This document shows, in pieces, positions 41,056 to 49,708 of a stretch of DNA of 64,000 bases. The translations under genes were made by a program, and so were the position numbers. The stretch lies in NCBI GenBank assembly GCA_021815305.1, contig JAKAHC010000001.1, positions 620,001 to 684,000 on the forward strand. The letters run 5' to 3'. The stretch comes from Deltaproteobacteria bacterium (lineage in GTDB: Bacteria > Desulfobacterota > Deferrimicrobia > Deferrimicrobiales > Deferrimicrobiaceae). Below the pieces are notes generated by a model. The model was not told the DNA's origin, did not search any database, and saw only the letters and a list, made by a program, of their open reading frames with translations. Each line of letters begins with the position of its first letter. Within the stretch, counting starts at the first letter, position 1.

Positions 41056-42495
41056 CTATCCGCCTGCGGCGGACGGCCGGGGCTTCCCGGCCACGGGTTT
41101 CCTGGCGGACTTCCTCGTGGATTTCCCGCGGTGCCCCCGTTTTTTCGACGCAGCCCCCTTGTGAGCTTTCCGGACCCTGGCCGCGCCGACCCTGGCCTTC
41201 CTGGCGCGGGTCGACAGCCGGGCCTTCCGGCCTCCGCGCGCCTTCGAGTAGGCCGGGGGGGAAGAAGAGGGGTAGCCGAAGTAGGCGTTGAACGCCTCTT
41301 TCCCCACGTAGCTCCCCTTGATCTTCCACCGGTTGTCGTTGACCACGAGGGCCGCCAGGGCAAGCTTGGGGGACCCCACCGGCGCCACGCCCGCGAACCA
41401 CTCGAAGTGCACGCTCGGCGTCCATCCGGACAACGACCCGGTCTTCCCGGCGACGTCCATGTCGTGGAGCAGCGGGGTTCTCTCCGGCGTTCCGAAGGTC
41501 CTGTGCGAGGTGCCGAACTCCACGGTCTTGACCATCATCTGCACGACCGCGTTGGCCGTCTCCGGAAGCACCGTGTCCCGCCACTTCGCCGGGGTGGATT
41601 CGTACACGGTGTTCCCGTCGCGATCCTCGATTTTCTCGACGAGGACGGGGAGCGGCATCGCCCCGCCCGAGGCGAGGGCGGACATGATCATCGCCATGTG
41701 CAGCGGGGAGACGTACACCTCGCCGAAACCCGCGCCGGTGCGAGCGAGTTCATACTCGTCCCGCGGCACCTTCGCCACGCTGGGTTCCACGGGAAGCCCA
41801 AAAGGAATGTGCTCTCCGAAGCCGAACTTGGCGAGATACTCCTCCAGGACGGGTCCGCCGACGCGGTTGACGGCGACCTTGCCGAACACCGCGTTGGCGG
41901 AGCGCGCGATCGCCTCCTCGAGGGTCATCTTCGGAACGCCGCGTCCATCCCTGACGTGGATCCCCCGGCGCGTGATCCCGTAGATCCCGCCCCGGTAACT
42001 GATCTCTTCCTCGGGGGAAACCTTGCCGCGCTCGATGGCGGCGGAGGCGGTGATCACCTTGACGAGGGAGGCGGCGGGATAGATCGCCTTGAGCGGAAGC
42101 CAGGGATCGGACTCTCCCCCCCTTCGATAGCCGACGAGGGCGACCACGCGCCCGGTGTCCGGCTCCATCGCCGCGAAGACCCCGTAAGGGGGATCGAACC
42201 TGCGGAACAGATCGAAGATCTCCGACTGGAGGGCTTCGTTGAGCGACAGCGTGACCCGCGTGCCGTTGGGAAGCACCCCCTCCTGGCGCCCCGCCTGCAG
42301 AAGCGTGTAGATGTCCTGGGGGGTGAACCCGTGCTCGCGCGAGAGATCATGGTCCTCGGGCGCCGATCGGGTGGGGGGAGAGAGCTGGTGGCGGTTCGCC
42401 GCGCCGACCACGTTCGCGAGCGCCCACCCCGCGAGGAGCAGCAGCGCCACCGGGAGGCAGCGGCGGATTTTCGGCGGGATACCCGACCCGCTCAA
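41056..42495 (-). CDS. penicillin-binding transpeptidase with basic C-terminal tail
   Basis: A 479-residue single-domain DD-transpeptidase anchored by an N-terminal helix (LPVALLLLAGWALANVVGA). Catalytic motifs: SLVK (AASLVKVITASAA), SAN (IARSANAVFGKVA) and KTG (VAGKTGSLSGW). It lacks a glycosyltransferase domain, so it may cooperate with the neighbouring MtgA. The last ~75 residues are very rich in Lys, Arg, Ala and Ser, resembling histone-like tails, and could bind anionic cell-wall or nucleic acid polymers. TTG start overlaps the methyltransferase stop (TTGA) with AGGAAG before it. Confidence 0.85.
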   Translation of the reverse strand: MSGSGIPPKIRRCLPVALLLLAGWALANVVGAANRHQLSPPTRSAPEDHDLSREHGFTPQDIYTLLQAGRQEGVLPNGTRVTLSLNEALQSEIFDLFRRFDPPYGVFAAMEPDTGRVVALVGYRRGGESDPWLPLKAIYPAASLVKVITASAAIERGKVSPEEEISYRGGIYGITRRGIHVRDGRGVPKMTLEEAIARSANAVFGKVAVNRVGGPVLEEYLAKFGFGEHIPFGLPVEPSVAKVPRDEYELARTGAGFGEVYVSPLHMAMIMSALASGGAMPLPVLVEKIEDRDGNTVYESTPAKWRDTVLPETANAVVQMMVKTVEFGTSHRTFGTPERTPLLHDMDVAGKTGSLSGWTPSVHFEWFAGVAPVGSPKLALAALVVNDNRWKIKGSYVGKEAFNAYFGYPSSSPPAYSKARGGRKARLSTRARKARVGAARVRKAHKGAASKKRGHRGKSTRKSARKPVAGKPRPSAAGG

Positions 42496-43244
42496 GACTT
42501 CCTCGCGAGGCACACCAGGGCGTCCGACCCGGCGGAAAATTCCGAACGCGCGAAGTCTCCGAAAAAACGCACCTGGGTGAAACCGGCTGCCGCAAGCTTT
42601 TCCCAAAGCTCCTCCGGGTAGAGAGGATAGAGGGGAATCTCGTTCCGCGCGATCCGCGGTTGGTCCCCTGCGGAAAACCGAAGGGCGGTCCCGAAACGGA
42701 CCACCCGCCCGCTCTCCCACACGTATTTGCGGCGGAACTCCACGGAGCCGTCCCCGGTCCGGAGCAGGGGCAACTCCGTCACTCCGTCGCGCAGGAGCCG
42801 CTCGTAGTTCAGGATCTGCAGCAGGATCGTGCCGCGGGGAGAAAGCCCCGAGGATGCGTCCCCGAGGAACCTGCCCGTTTCTTCCTGCGGGACGTGTACG
42901 AGGGAATTGCCGAGACAAAGCAGGAGATCCGCCGGCGGGGAGGCGTATCGCGGCAGATCCGCGAACGTCCCCACCTCGACGCGCGTCCTCGGGCAGAAGG
43001 CGAGTTTCCGGCGGGCGATGGCGACCAGGGACGGGTCCGGGTCGAAACCCACGCAAGGGAGGCCCGCCTCCGCGAAAGGCATGAGCTGGGAACCGGTGCC
43101 GCACCCGCAATCGATTACGGACCGCACCCCCCCCTCCTCCCGCAGGGATTCCAGGAGGGACCGCTGCTCCGGGGACATGGGGAACAGGTCGTCGTACACG
43201 AGGCTTATGTCCGTATAGAAGGTCACGTGCGTTCCCGCCGCCAT
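42492..43244 (-). CDS. SAM-dependent class I methyltransferase
   Basis: About 250 residues. Motif I is VIDCGCGTGSQLMPFAEAG, the acidic residue of motif II is in CVGFDPDPSLVAIARRKL, and motif IV is ADLLLCLGNSLVHV. The opening FYTDISLVYDDLFPMSPEQ is typical of small-molecule methyltransferases. Either ATG 43244 or GTG 43226 could be the start. A TACAAT at 43243-43248 overlaps the ATG, which would favour the GTG. Substrate is unknown. Overlaps the transpeptidase gene by four bases. Confidence 0.82.
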   Translation of the reverse strand: MAAGTHVTFYTDISLVYDDLFPMSPEQRSLLESLREEGGVRSVIDCGCGTGSQLMPFAEAGLPCVGFDPDPSLVAIARRKLAFCPRTRVEVGTFADLPRYASPPADLLLCLGNSLVHVPQEETGRFLGDASSGLSPRGTILLQILNYERLLRDGVTELPLLRTGDGSVEFRRKYVWESGRVVRFGTALRFSAGDQPRIARNEIPLYPLYPEELWEKLAAAGFTQVRFFGDFARSEFSAGSDALVCLARKS

Positions 43245-43388
43245 TGTAGCAGGACGACCTTCCGCCGCAGGAAAAAAACCCCTCCGCCGGACGAAAATCT
43301 TGATCCGGCGCGAAGGGTTATCCCGGAAAAACCCGCCGTTCCACGATCCGCAGCCGCAGGTGGCGCCCCATCGCGGCCCGATCACCGG

Positions 43389-43727
43389 TCAGATGAGGAT
43401 CTCGCGGTTCGGCCCGGATGCGGGAGGAATGCCGATGGGGGGGTGTCCCGGGGGCAGCCCCGGACCCGGCTCCACGGAAGAGGGCGGCCCGCCCGGGAAT
43501 CCGCCCCCGTTCCCGGGGCCTTCTCCCCGAAAGTCGCCCCCCACGGCGCTGCACATCCCGACCATGGCGTGGATCCGGCCGCTCTGCTCCATCACGCACA
43601 CCGGGGTGCCGTGGATGAAGATCTGGCTCGAGGAAACGGCCATGCGCCGGGCGTGGACCGCCTCCCACAGGGATATGCCCGTGATCCCCAGCGCGAGAAT
43701 CAGGGCGGCGGCGAGGATGGTTTTCAC
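43389..43727 (-). CDS. small exported Gly/Pro-rich protein
   Basis: A 112-residue protein with an N-terminal signal/anchor (KTILAAALILALGITGISLWEA), a short central part with two cysteines (TPVCVMEQSGRIHAMVGMCSAV) and a C-terminal half made almost entirely of Gly and Pro (GGGFPGGPP, GPGLPPGHPP). No family recognised. GTG start with TGAGGAATTCCAC before it. Located 31 bases downstream of the other exported protein and probably co-transcribed with it. Confidence 0.6.
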   Translation of the reverse strand: MKTILAAALILALGITGISLWEAVHARRMAVSSSQIFIHGTPVCVMEQSGRIHAMVGMCSAVGGDFRGEGPGNGGGFPGGPPSSVEPGPGLPPGHPPIGIPPASGPNREILI

Positions 43728-43758
43728 GTGGAATTCCTCAAATAACGCATTTTCTCCG

Positions 43759-44355
43759 TCAGTAGGAACCGCCGTTGGAATATTCCGCAGCGGGCTTCTG
43801 CCCCACCGAATCCGCTTTTCCCGCGCCCGGGTCCCCCGTCGTCGCGCTTCCGCCCGCGGTCTCGCCCCCGGGAAACGGTGCGCCGGGAGCCGCGAGCAGC
43901 AGCGGCTGCCTGACCGTCAGGGAATTGTCGAAGGGAGAGGTGTCTCCCCACAGGAACGCTTCCCCTTTGATCCGGTACTCCCCGGGCTTCACGCCGCTGG
44001 TGTTCCAGTAGAACGTCTTGTGGGTATCCGTCTGCCCGAGGGACCACCCGAACGTGAACAGCTGCGAACCGATCAACTTCCCGTTCGCATAGACTTGCGC
44101 GGGAATCGTTTCGCTCCCTTCCCCCTTGTCATGGATCACCACGTCGATGCGGACCAGGTCCCCCACGTGGGCCCGGATCGGGGTCACCGTCACCTGCCGG
44201 ACCGCGATGTCCATGTTCATGTCGCTGCCCCCCCCGTCCGTGTCGTCCACGAGCCGCACCGGCCCGCGCAGGACCCCGGCCGTCGCCGGCCCGGCCGCAA
44301 ACACGATCATCGAGATCGTCGCCGCAACGACCCCTGCAAGCCTTCCGTACCGCAT
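43759..44355 (-). CDS. secreted CARDB-like protein
   Basis: A 198-residue exported protein with signal peptide (GRLAGVVAATISMIVFAAGPATAG). Residues ~45-140 resemble a CARDB/Ig-like adhesion domain (VTPIRAHVGDLVRIDVVIHDKGEGSETIPAQVYANGK, in parts; KTFYWNTSGVKPGEYRIKGEAFL). A Gly/Pro-rich tail follows. The upstream region is shared divergently with the zur-znu operon and contains the Zur-type boxes, so its expression may respond to zinc. Function is unknown. Confidence 0.7.
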   Translation of the reverse strand: MRYGRLAGVVAATISMIVFAAGPATAGVLRGPVRLVDDTDGGGSDMNMDIAVRQVTVTPIRAHVGDLVRIDVVIHDKGEGSETIPAQVYANGKLIGSQLFTFGWSLGQTDTHKTFYWNTSGVKPGEYRIKGEAFLWGDTSPFDNSLTVRQPLLLAAPGAPFPGGETAGGSATTGDPGAGKADSVGQKPAAEYSNGGSY

Positions 44356-44460
44356 GACCGAATCTCCTTCCCGGGTTCCGATAACCCGTTCATTAGATAG
44401 CGCCTGCAGGTTAGACGTTCCCCGGTGAGGGCGGATTCGTTCCCGCAGCCGCGACACAGT

Positions 44461-44492
44461 TGCAATAGATTTGCGGATGCAATATATTTGCG
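44461..44492. promoter_or_regulatory. two tandem Zur-type boxes
   Basis: Two near-identical 15-mers, tgcaatagatttgcg (44461-44475) and tgcaatatatttgcg (44478-44492), 17 bases apart, each with a GCAA-N5-TTGC inverted repeat. They lie directly before the zur ribosome-binding site and between divergent genes. Confidence 0.7.
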
Positions 44493-44505
44493 TACGGAGG
44501 AACCG

Positions 44506-44937
44506 ATGGGGAGACATTCCGAAGCGCTTCGCCGCCTGGGACGGCCGGTCACCCGGGGAAGGGAGGAGATCCTCCGGATCCTCGAAGAGAGTCCCCTTCC
44601 CCTCTCGTCGCGGGACCTGCGGGAGCGGTTCCCCGACCCGAAGCCCGACGCCGCCACCGTGTACCGGAACCTGGCCCTTCTTTCCTCTCTCGGCCTCGTG
44701 CGCACCGTGGCCCTGCACGAGCGCAGCCGCCGCTACGAGGCGGCCGAGGGCGAAAACCATCGCCATCGCGTCGTGTGCCGTTCCTGCGGCCGGATCGAGG
44801 CGTTCCCCGCGAGGAAATGCGATCTTTCCAGGGTCGAGGAGGACATCCGCCGGCGGTTCGGGTTCACGGTGACCGACCACTCCCTGGAGTTCTTCGGGGA
44901 TTGCCCGGAATGCCGGCGAAAGGGAAACAAGGGATGA
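44506..44937 (+). CDS. zur: Fur-family zinc regulator (Zur)
   Basis: A 143-residue Fur-family repressor. The winged helix (residues ~15-80: LPLSSRDLRERFPDPKPDAATVYRNLALLSSLGLV, in parts) is followed by the metal-binding dimer domain with NHRHRVVCRSCGRIEAF and the C-terminal CPEC that completes a structural Zn site. Assigned as Zur rather than Fur because it overlaps znuA and is followed by znuCB. The ATG at 44506 has GGAGGAACCG before it, just after the two boxes, which implies autoregulation. Confidence 0.88.
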   Translation: MGRHSEALRRLGRPVTRGREEILRILEESPLPLSSRDLRERFPDPKPDAATVYRNLALLSSLGLVRTVALHERSRRYEAAEGENHRHRVVCRSCGRIEAFPARKCDLSRVEEDIRRRFGFTVTDHSLEFFGDCPECRRKGNKG

Positions 44938-45833
44938 GAGGCGCACGATGCGCCGCCGTCGCGGCGGCTGCCACCCTGCTTGCGGCGCTCCCCGGCGCCG
45001 TTTCGGCCGCCCCGCTGCGCGTCCTGGCATCGTTCCTCCCGATGTACCTGTTCACCGTGAACGTCGTCGGGGACACCCCCGGCGTGAAAGTGGAAATGAT
45101 GCTCCCCCCGTCCGTCGGCCCCCATGATTACGCCCTGACGCCGGGGGACATGCGGAAGATCGCGTCGGCGGACCTCTTCGTCGCCAACGGGCTGGGGATG
45201 GAGGAGTTCCTCGGCCCTCCGGCACGAAAGGCGAATCCCCGCCTGAGGGTCGTGGAGACGGCGGCATCCGTGGCCCCCTTGAAGGAAATCCCCGGGAAAG
45301 GGCATGCCGGGCACGCGGAGACCAACCCCCACTCCTGGGTCAGCCCGAAAAACGCGATCCTCCAGGTGCGCGCCATCGAGCAGGCGCTGATCGCGGCCTC
45401 TCCGGGCAACGCCGCGCGATTCCGCGAAAATGCCGCCGCCTACGTCCGCCGCCTCCGGACCCTCGACAGGGCGTACGAGGAGGCGTCGAAAACCTTTCGG
45501 GGCAGGAACATCGTCACGTTCCACAACGCCTTTGACTATCTCGCGCGGGATTACGGACTCACGATCGTGGGAGAGGTCGAGACCGCCCCCGGGCAGGAAC
45601 CGTCGGCGGGGGAGATCCTGGCGCTCGTCCGGACGATCCGGGAGAAGCGCGTCCCGGCGCTGTTCGCCGAGCCCCAATTCCCCACGCGGACCGCCGAAAC
45701 CATCGCGCGGGAGGCGAGCATCCCCATGCGGGTGCTGGACCCCGTCGACACCGGCTCCACGGCGCCGGAGACGTACGAGAAGGTCATGCGCCGCAACCTC
45801 GACGTCCTCAAGGAGGCGCTGTCGGGCCGATGA
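44934..45833 (+). CDS. znuA: zinc ABC transporter substrate-binding protein
   Basis: A 299-residue periplasmic binding protein of the cluster A-I family. Signal peptide (AVAAAATLLAALPGAVSAA). Metal ligands visible: His in VGPHDYALTPGD, His in NPHSWVSPKNA, His in VTFHNAFDYLARDYGL, and Glu/Asp near the C-terminus (LDPVDTG). A short His-containing loop (KGHAGHAETN) replaces the long His-rich loop of many ZnuA proteins. ATG overlaps the zur stop. Mn binding is possible, but the Zur context favours Zn. Confidence 0.92.
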   Translation: MRGARCAAVAAAATLLAALPGAVSAAPLRVLASFLPMYLFTVNVVGDTPGVKVEMMLPPSVGPHDYALTPGDMRKIASADLFVANGLGMEEFLGPPARKANPRLRVVETAASVAPLKEIPGKGHAGHAETNPHSWVSPKNAILQVRAIEQALIAASPGNAARFRENAAAYVRRLRTLDRAYEEASKTFRGRNIVTFHNAFDYLARDYGLTIVGEVETAPGQEPSAGEILALVRTIREKRVPALFAEPQFPTRTAETIAREASIPMRVLDPVDTGSTAPETYEKVMRRNLDVLKEALSGR

Positions 45834-46624
45834 GCGCGGAGGAGCGCCTGCACACGCTCTCGATCCGCAACCTCTCCGTGCGCAGGGGAGGCGTGGAGAT
45901 CCTCGCGGGGGTGGACGCCGACATCCGGTGCGGCGAGGTGACGGCCCTGATCGGCCCGAACGGAGCGGGGAAGACCACCCTGCTCCAGGCGATCCTGGGA
46001 CAGGTCCCCTACACCGGGGAGATCCGGTTCTGCCGCGCGCGGGAGCACGGCGAGGGAGTCCCCCGCATCGGATACGTCCCCCAGCAACTCCCCTTCGACA
46101 GGGATACCCCCCTCTCGGTCCTCGACTTCTTCGCCCTCTCCCAGCAGCGGTACCCGGTGTTCTTCGGCCACTCCCGCCGGGTGCGGCGATCGGCGCAGGA
46201 CAGTCTCGACCGCGCCGGGGTGGGCCACCTCCTGCACCGCCCGTTGGGAAGGCTGTCCGGGGGGGAGTTCCAGCGGGTCCTCTTCGCCCTCGCGGTGCGG
46301 GATGCTCCCGACATCCTCCTCCTCGACGAGCCGGTATCCGGAGTGGACGTCGCCGGGGCGGAGCAGTTCTGCGACTTCCTCTCCCAGGTGCAGCGCAGCT
46401 CGAAGTTCGGCCTGCTCCTGGTGAGCCATGACCTGTCGGTGGTGACGCGCCACGCCGACCAGGTGATCTGCCTCAACCGCCGCATCGTGTGCCGGGGGGC
46501 GACGACCGAGGTGCTCACTCCGGAAAACCTCGCCTCGATGTACGGCGGGGAGGCGCACCTGTTCCGCCACGCCCCCGCGGACGGCCACGGGCACCTCCAC
46601 GGCCTCCCCGAAGGGAAAGGGTGA
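45830..46624 (+). CDS. znuC: zinc ABC transporter ATP-binding protein
   Basis: A 264-residue ATPase. Walker A GPNAGGAGKTT-type loop reads GPNGAGKTTLLQAIL, the signature is LSGGEFQRVLFALA, Walker B is DILLLDEPVSGVD and the switch His is in LVSHDL. The C-terminus is histidine-rich (HLFRHAPADGHGHLHG), a feature often linked to zinc buffering in ZnuC. ATGA overlap with znuA. Confidence 0.92.
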   Translation: MSAEERLHTLSIRNLSVRRGGVEILAGVDADIRCGEVTALIGPNGAGKTTLLQAILGQVPYTGEIRFCRAREHGEGVPRIGYVPQQLPFDRDTPLSVLDFFALSQQRYPVFFGHSRRVRRSAQDSLDRAGVGHLLHRPLGRLSGGEFQRVLFALAVRDAPDILLLDEPVSGVDVAGAEQFCDFLSQVQRSSKFGLLLVSHDLSVVTRHADQVICLNRRIVCRGATTEVLTPENLASMYGGEAHLFRHAPADGHGHLHGLPEGKG

Positions 46625-46627
46625 TCC

Positions 46628-47485
46628 GTGGAAGGAGTCCTCCTCCACGTTTTCGGCCTCATGGAGCGGCTTCTCCCCTTCTCCTTCGCGGAGCCGATGT
46701 TCATGAAGCGCGCCCTCCTCGCCCTGCTGCTGATCGCCCCGGCGGCGGCGGCCGTCGGCGTGCCGCTGGTCCAGTTCCGGATGGCGTTCTTCTCCGACGC
46801 CATCGGCCACTCCGCCTTCACGGGCGTCGCCCTGGGGATCCTTCTCGGAGTCTCGCCGTCGTGGACCGTCGCCGCCTTCGGCGCCTTTGTGGCGGTGGCG
46901 ATCACCCTGGTCAAGGGGCACACCGACCTCTCCACGGACGCGGTCATCGGCGTATTCTTCTCCACCGTCATCGCGCTCGGAATCGCGATTATCAGCAGCC
47001 GGAAGGGCCTGACGAGGAACCTCCAATCGTTCCTTTACGGAGATCCGCTCGCCGTATCCGACGCGGAACTCCTCTGGATGGCGGGGCTCCTGTTCACCGT
47101 GGGCGTCTACCTCTTCTTCGCCTACAACCGGATCCTTCTGCTGGGCGTGCACGAAGGGTTCGCGCGCACGAAAGGGGTTCCGGTGCGCGCCGTGGAGATC
47201 TCCTTCTCCCTGATCGTGGCCCTGGTGGTGACCGCCGCCATCAACGCCGTGGGCATCCTTCTCGTCACCGCCATGCTCGTCATCCCGGCCACCGCAGCGC
47301 GCAATGTCGCGCGGGGCGCCGGGACGGCTTTCCACCTCTCCGTGGGGATCGCACTCCTGTCGGGGATCTCCGGCCTCATCGCTTCCTACTACCTCGACAC
47401 CGCCACCGGGGCGACCGTCGTCCTCGCGGCCGCCGCCTGCTTCTTCCTCACGGCGCTGTTCCGGGCGCTGCGCCCCGCGGGGTAA
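46628..47485 (+). CDS. znuB: zinc ABC transporter permease
   Basis: A 285-residue ABC-3 family permease with about eight membrane segments. The family motif AFFSDAIGHSAFTGVALG is followed by the GVHEGFARTKGVPVRAVEI coupling loop and AINAVGILLVTAMLVIPATAARNVA. GTG start three bases after the znuC stop. Last gene of zur-znuACB. Confidence 0.92.
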   Translation: MEGVLLHVFGLMERLLPFSFAEPMFMKRALLALLLIAPAAAAVGVPLVQFRMAFFSDAIGHSAFTGVALGILLGVSPSWTVAAFGAFVAVAITLVKGHTDLSTDAVIGVFFSTVIALGIAIISSRKGLTRNLQSFLYGDPLAVSDAELLWMAGLLFTVGVYLFFAYNRILLLGVHEGFARTKGVPVRAVEISFSLIVALVVTAAINAVGILLVTAMLVIPATAARNVARGAGTAFHLSVGIALLSGISGLIASYYLDTATGATVVLAAAACFFLTALFRALRPAG

Positions 47486-47503
47486 CCCGCAGGCTCTTTC
47501 CCG

Positions 47504-47533
47504 TTGCGCGCCACAAACAGGAATTCCTATAAT
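47504..47533 (+). promoter_or_regulatory. rubrerythrin promoter
   Basis: TTGCGC (47504-47509), 18-base spacer, perfect TATAAT (47528-47533). Start expected near 47540, giving a ~38-base leader with GGAGG before the ATG. Confidence 0.7.
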
Positions 47534-47577
47534 GAAGCACGGCTCGTCCCATTCCATCCATACATCTCGGAGGAACA

Positions 47578-48147
47578 ATGAAGCTTACGGGATCGCGAAC
47601 GGAGAAGAACCTGATGGCGGCGTTCGCCGGGGAATCGCAGGCGCGCAACCGGTACGCCTTCTACGCGGGGATCGCGTCCAAGGAGGGGCATGAGGGGATC
47701 GCACGCATCTTCCTGGAGACCGCGGACCACGAAAAGATGCACGCGAAGCGGTTTTTCAGCCAACTGGAGGGGACCGACGTGGAGATCCAGGCGGGCTACC
47801 CGAGCCGGATCGGGGACACCCTCGTCAATCTGGAGGCCGCTGCGGACGGCGAGCGGGAGGAGTGGACGAACCTTTACCCGGCCTTCGGCAAGACGGCGCT
47901 GGAGGAAGGATTCGCGGCGGCGGCGGCGATTTTCCGCGGAGTCACGGGGGTAGAGGCGCACCACGAGGCCCGCTACCGGCGTCTCTTCGATCAGGTGAAG
48001 TCGGGTACCCTGTACAAGCGCCCGGAGCCCGTCCGCTGGAAATGCGCCAAGTGCGGCCACATCCACGAAGGACCGGAGGCTCCCAAGACCTGCGTCGTCT
48101 GCGCCCACCCGCAAGGGTGGTTCGCTCCCATCGAGGCCATCTATTAG
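47578..48147 (+). CDS. rbr: rubrerythrin
   Basis: A 189-residue peroxide-reducing protein of anaerobes. The ferritin-like di-iron domain (residues 1-~145) has the ExxR and ExxH motifs ([42 protein letters not shown]). A C-terminal rubredoxin-like Fe(Cys)4 site has [12 protein letters not shown] and [11 protein letters not shown]. All ligands are intact. Own promoter, and a hairpin terminator downstream. Supports an anaerobic or microaerophilic lifestyle. Confidence 0.95.
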   Translation: MKLTGSRTEKNLMAAFAGESQARNRYAFYAGIASKEGHEGIARIFLETADHEKMHAKRFFSQLEGTDVEIQAGYPSRIGDTLVNLEAAADGEREEWTNLYPAFGKTALEEGFAAAAAIFRGVTGVEAHHEARYRRLFDQVKSGTLYKRPEPVRWKCAKCGHIHEGPEAPKTCVVCAHPQGWFAPIEAIY

Positions 48148-48156
48148 GCAGAAAAC

Positions 48157-48190
48157 GAGGATCGGCGGCCCTTGCGGACCGCCGATCCTC
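48157..48190. terminator. hairpin between convergent rbr and YtxH-like gene
   Basis: Perfect 12-bp stem gaggatcggcgg / ccgccgatcctc with a ten-base loop. There is no long T run, so termination efficiency is uncertain. It is placed where both convergent transcripts end. Confidence 0.65.
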
Positions 48191-48221
48191 CCGTTCCGGC
48201 GGGGGGGCCCCCCGCCGCGCA

Positions 48222-48530
48222 TTACTGCGGGTTCTCGGGAGTCTCGACGCTCTCGAAACGCGCCTTCTCCCGCGCCATCGCCTCGCGGCCCGCCTCGTAC
48301 GCCGCCTTGATCACGGACCGCTCTTCCTCGATGAGCCCCTCCACCTTCTGCCTCGCCTCGGCGGTCCACTCGTCGGCCTTCCTTTTGATATCGCCGCCCA
48401 GCCCGCCGATCCGCTCCCTGGCCTCGCGCCCGGAGACAGGGGCGTACAGCAGGGCGACCCCCGCACCGATCAGACCGCCGGCAAGAAACGCCATGAGGAT
48501 TCCGCCGGAACAACTCCTGTCGTCGCTCAT
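48222..48530 (-). CDS. YtxH domain protein
   Basis: A 102-residue protein with one N-terminal membrane helix (ILMAFLAGGLIGAGVALLYAPVSGREARERI, in parts) that is the YtxH/general-stress signature, followed by an amphipathic, probably coiled-coil, cytoplasmic tail rich in Glu, Lys and Arg. ATGA overlap with the upstream DUF948 gene. The two are commonly paired in bacteria. Function is unknown, with suspected stress or envelope roles. Confidence 0.8.
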   Translation of the reverse strand: MSDDRSCSGGILMAFLAGGLIGAGVALLYAPVSGREARERIGGLGGDIKRKADEWTAEARQKVEGLIEEERSVIKAAYEAGREAMAREKARFESVETPENPQ

Positions 48531-48925
48531 TTCCTCTCCTCCTTTCGACCCACCCGCTCGAGAATGTGGGATGTCGCCGCCTTGAAACCGGCCAGAACCC
48601 CTGCGATGTTGACCAGGGCGGGGGAAACGGCGTGATCGAGAACCTTCGCCGCCACGTCCACCGTCCCCCGGAGCGAGCGGATCCCTTCTGTGAAATGCGT
48701 CACGTTGGAAACCCCTTTTTCCACGCCGGACAGGATTTCCCGGATGGAGGCGTTCGTTTTGCGAAGATCTTCCGCGGTCATTTCGAGTTGCCGCAGCGAT
48801 TCGTCGAGCCGTCGCGTGATCCTGCTCACGTTTCCGCGGAGGGAGATCAGCGCGAGGGAGAGAACCACCGCGAGGACGGCGACGGCGAAAGCCAGGGCGA
48901 AGTAGAGGATCGACTGCGCGTCCAA
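48527..48925 (-). CDS. DUF948 (UPF0478-like) membrane protein
   Basis: A 132-residue protein: one N-terminal membrane helix (ILYFALAFAVAVLAVVLSLALISL) then a long helical region (SRITRRLDESLRQLEMTAEDLRKTNASIREIL, in parts) typical of DUF948. Probably forms a membrane-anchored coiled coil with the YtxH protein. GGGAGGTTTTCCTTGG region upstream offers a weak ribosome-binding site. Confidence 0.78.
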   Translation of the reverse strand: MDAQSILYFALAFAVAVLAVVLSLALISLRGNVSRITRRLDESLRQLEMTAEDLRKTNASIREILSGVEKGVSNVTHFTEGIRSLRGTVDVAAKVLDHAVSPALVNIAGVLAGFKAATSHILERVGRKEERK

Positions 48926-49079
48926 GGAAAACCTCCCGAGAGAAAGGAATCCGCGGCAACGGAAATCCCCAGATCCACTTTAAAATACCTTAAACAGGCC
49001 GATCGCCGCAATCGGTGCGGACTCCGGAGCGGACCGGAGTAGAATAATGGAGTTGACGGGAACCGGATCGAGGGGAAGC

Positions 49080-49697
49080 GTGTCCGACAAGGAAGGAGCC
49101 GTCTTGGAAACGCCGGCGGGGAAGGCACAACCGGTCGACCTGCTCGTGGAAGCGTTCCGCCGCGGGAAACCCGGCGCTTTCGACGACATCGTGCGGGCCC
49201 ATCAGGACCGGGTCTACGCCTTCTGCGCGCGGATGCTCCAGGATCGGGAAGAGGCGCTGGACGCCGCACAGGAGGTGTTTCTCTCCGCGTACCGGAACCT
49301 CGCAACGTTCCGGGGGGAAGCGGCCCTTTCCACGTGGCTCCTGCGGATCGCGGCGAACCGTTGTCTGAACCGCATCCGGCAGAGGAGGTCCCTGGCGGGG
49401 CGGGAAGCCCCCTGGCCCGATGCGAATCCCGACGGGGAAGGGCCGATGTTCCAACCGGCGGGAGGGGAAGACGACCGGCCGGACAGGATCACCGAGAACC
49501 GGGAGATGGGAGCGATCCTTTCCGGGGCCATGGCGCGCCTCGACCCGGACTCCCGATGGATGGTTCTCCTCTCGGACGTCGAGGGATTCTCTTACGAAGA
49601 GATCGCCGGGCTCGCGGAGGTGCCGGTGGGGACCGTGAAATCCCGGCTGCACAGGGCCCGGATGTCGTTGCGGCGCATGCTCTCGCCGGTGGTGTGA
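49080..49697 (+). CDS. ECF (RpoE-like) sigma factor
   Basis: About 205 residues. Region 2 (AFDDIVRAHQDRVYAFCARMLQDREEALDAAQEVFLSAYRNL, in parts) and region 4 (LDPDSRWMVLLSDVEGFSYEEIAGLAEVPVGTVKSRLHRARMSLRR, in parts) are intact, and a long Gly/Asp-rich linker separates them. GTG 49080 is chosen because AGGGGAAGC precedes it and a TAGAAT at 49040-49045 provides a -10. An ATG at 49047 would add 11 residues. Paired with the zinc-finger anti-sigma gene 11 bases downstream. Confidence 0.9.
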   Translation: MSDKEGAVLETPAGKAQPVDLLVEAFRRGKPGAFDDIVRAHQDRVYAFCARMLQDREEALDAAQEVFLSAYRNLATFRGEAALSTWLLRIAANRCLNRIRQRRSLAGREAPWPDANPDGEGPMFQPAGGEDDRPDRITENREMGAILSGAMARLDPDSRWMVLLSDVEGFSYEEIAGLAEVPVGTVKSRLHRARMSLRRMLSPVV

Positions 49698-49708
49698 AGG
49701 AAGCAGCG

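Noticed and set aside
48157-48190. Hairpin after rubrerythrin considered as a riboswitch or small RNA
   Set aside because: A simple perfect stem between convergent gene ends is best explained as a terminator.
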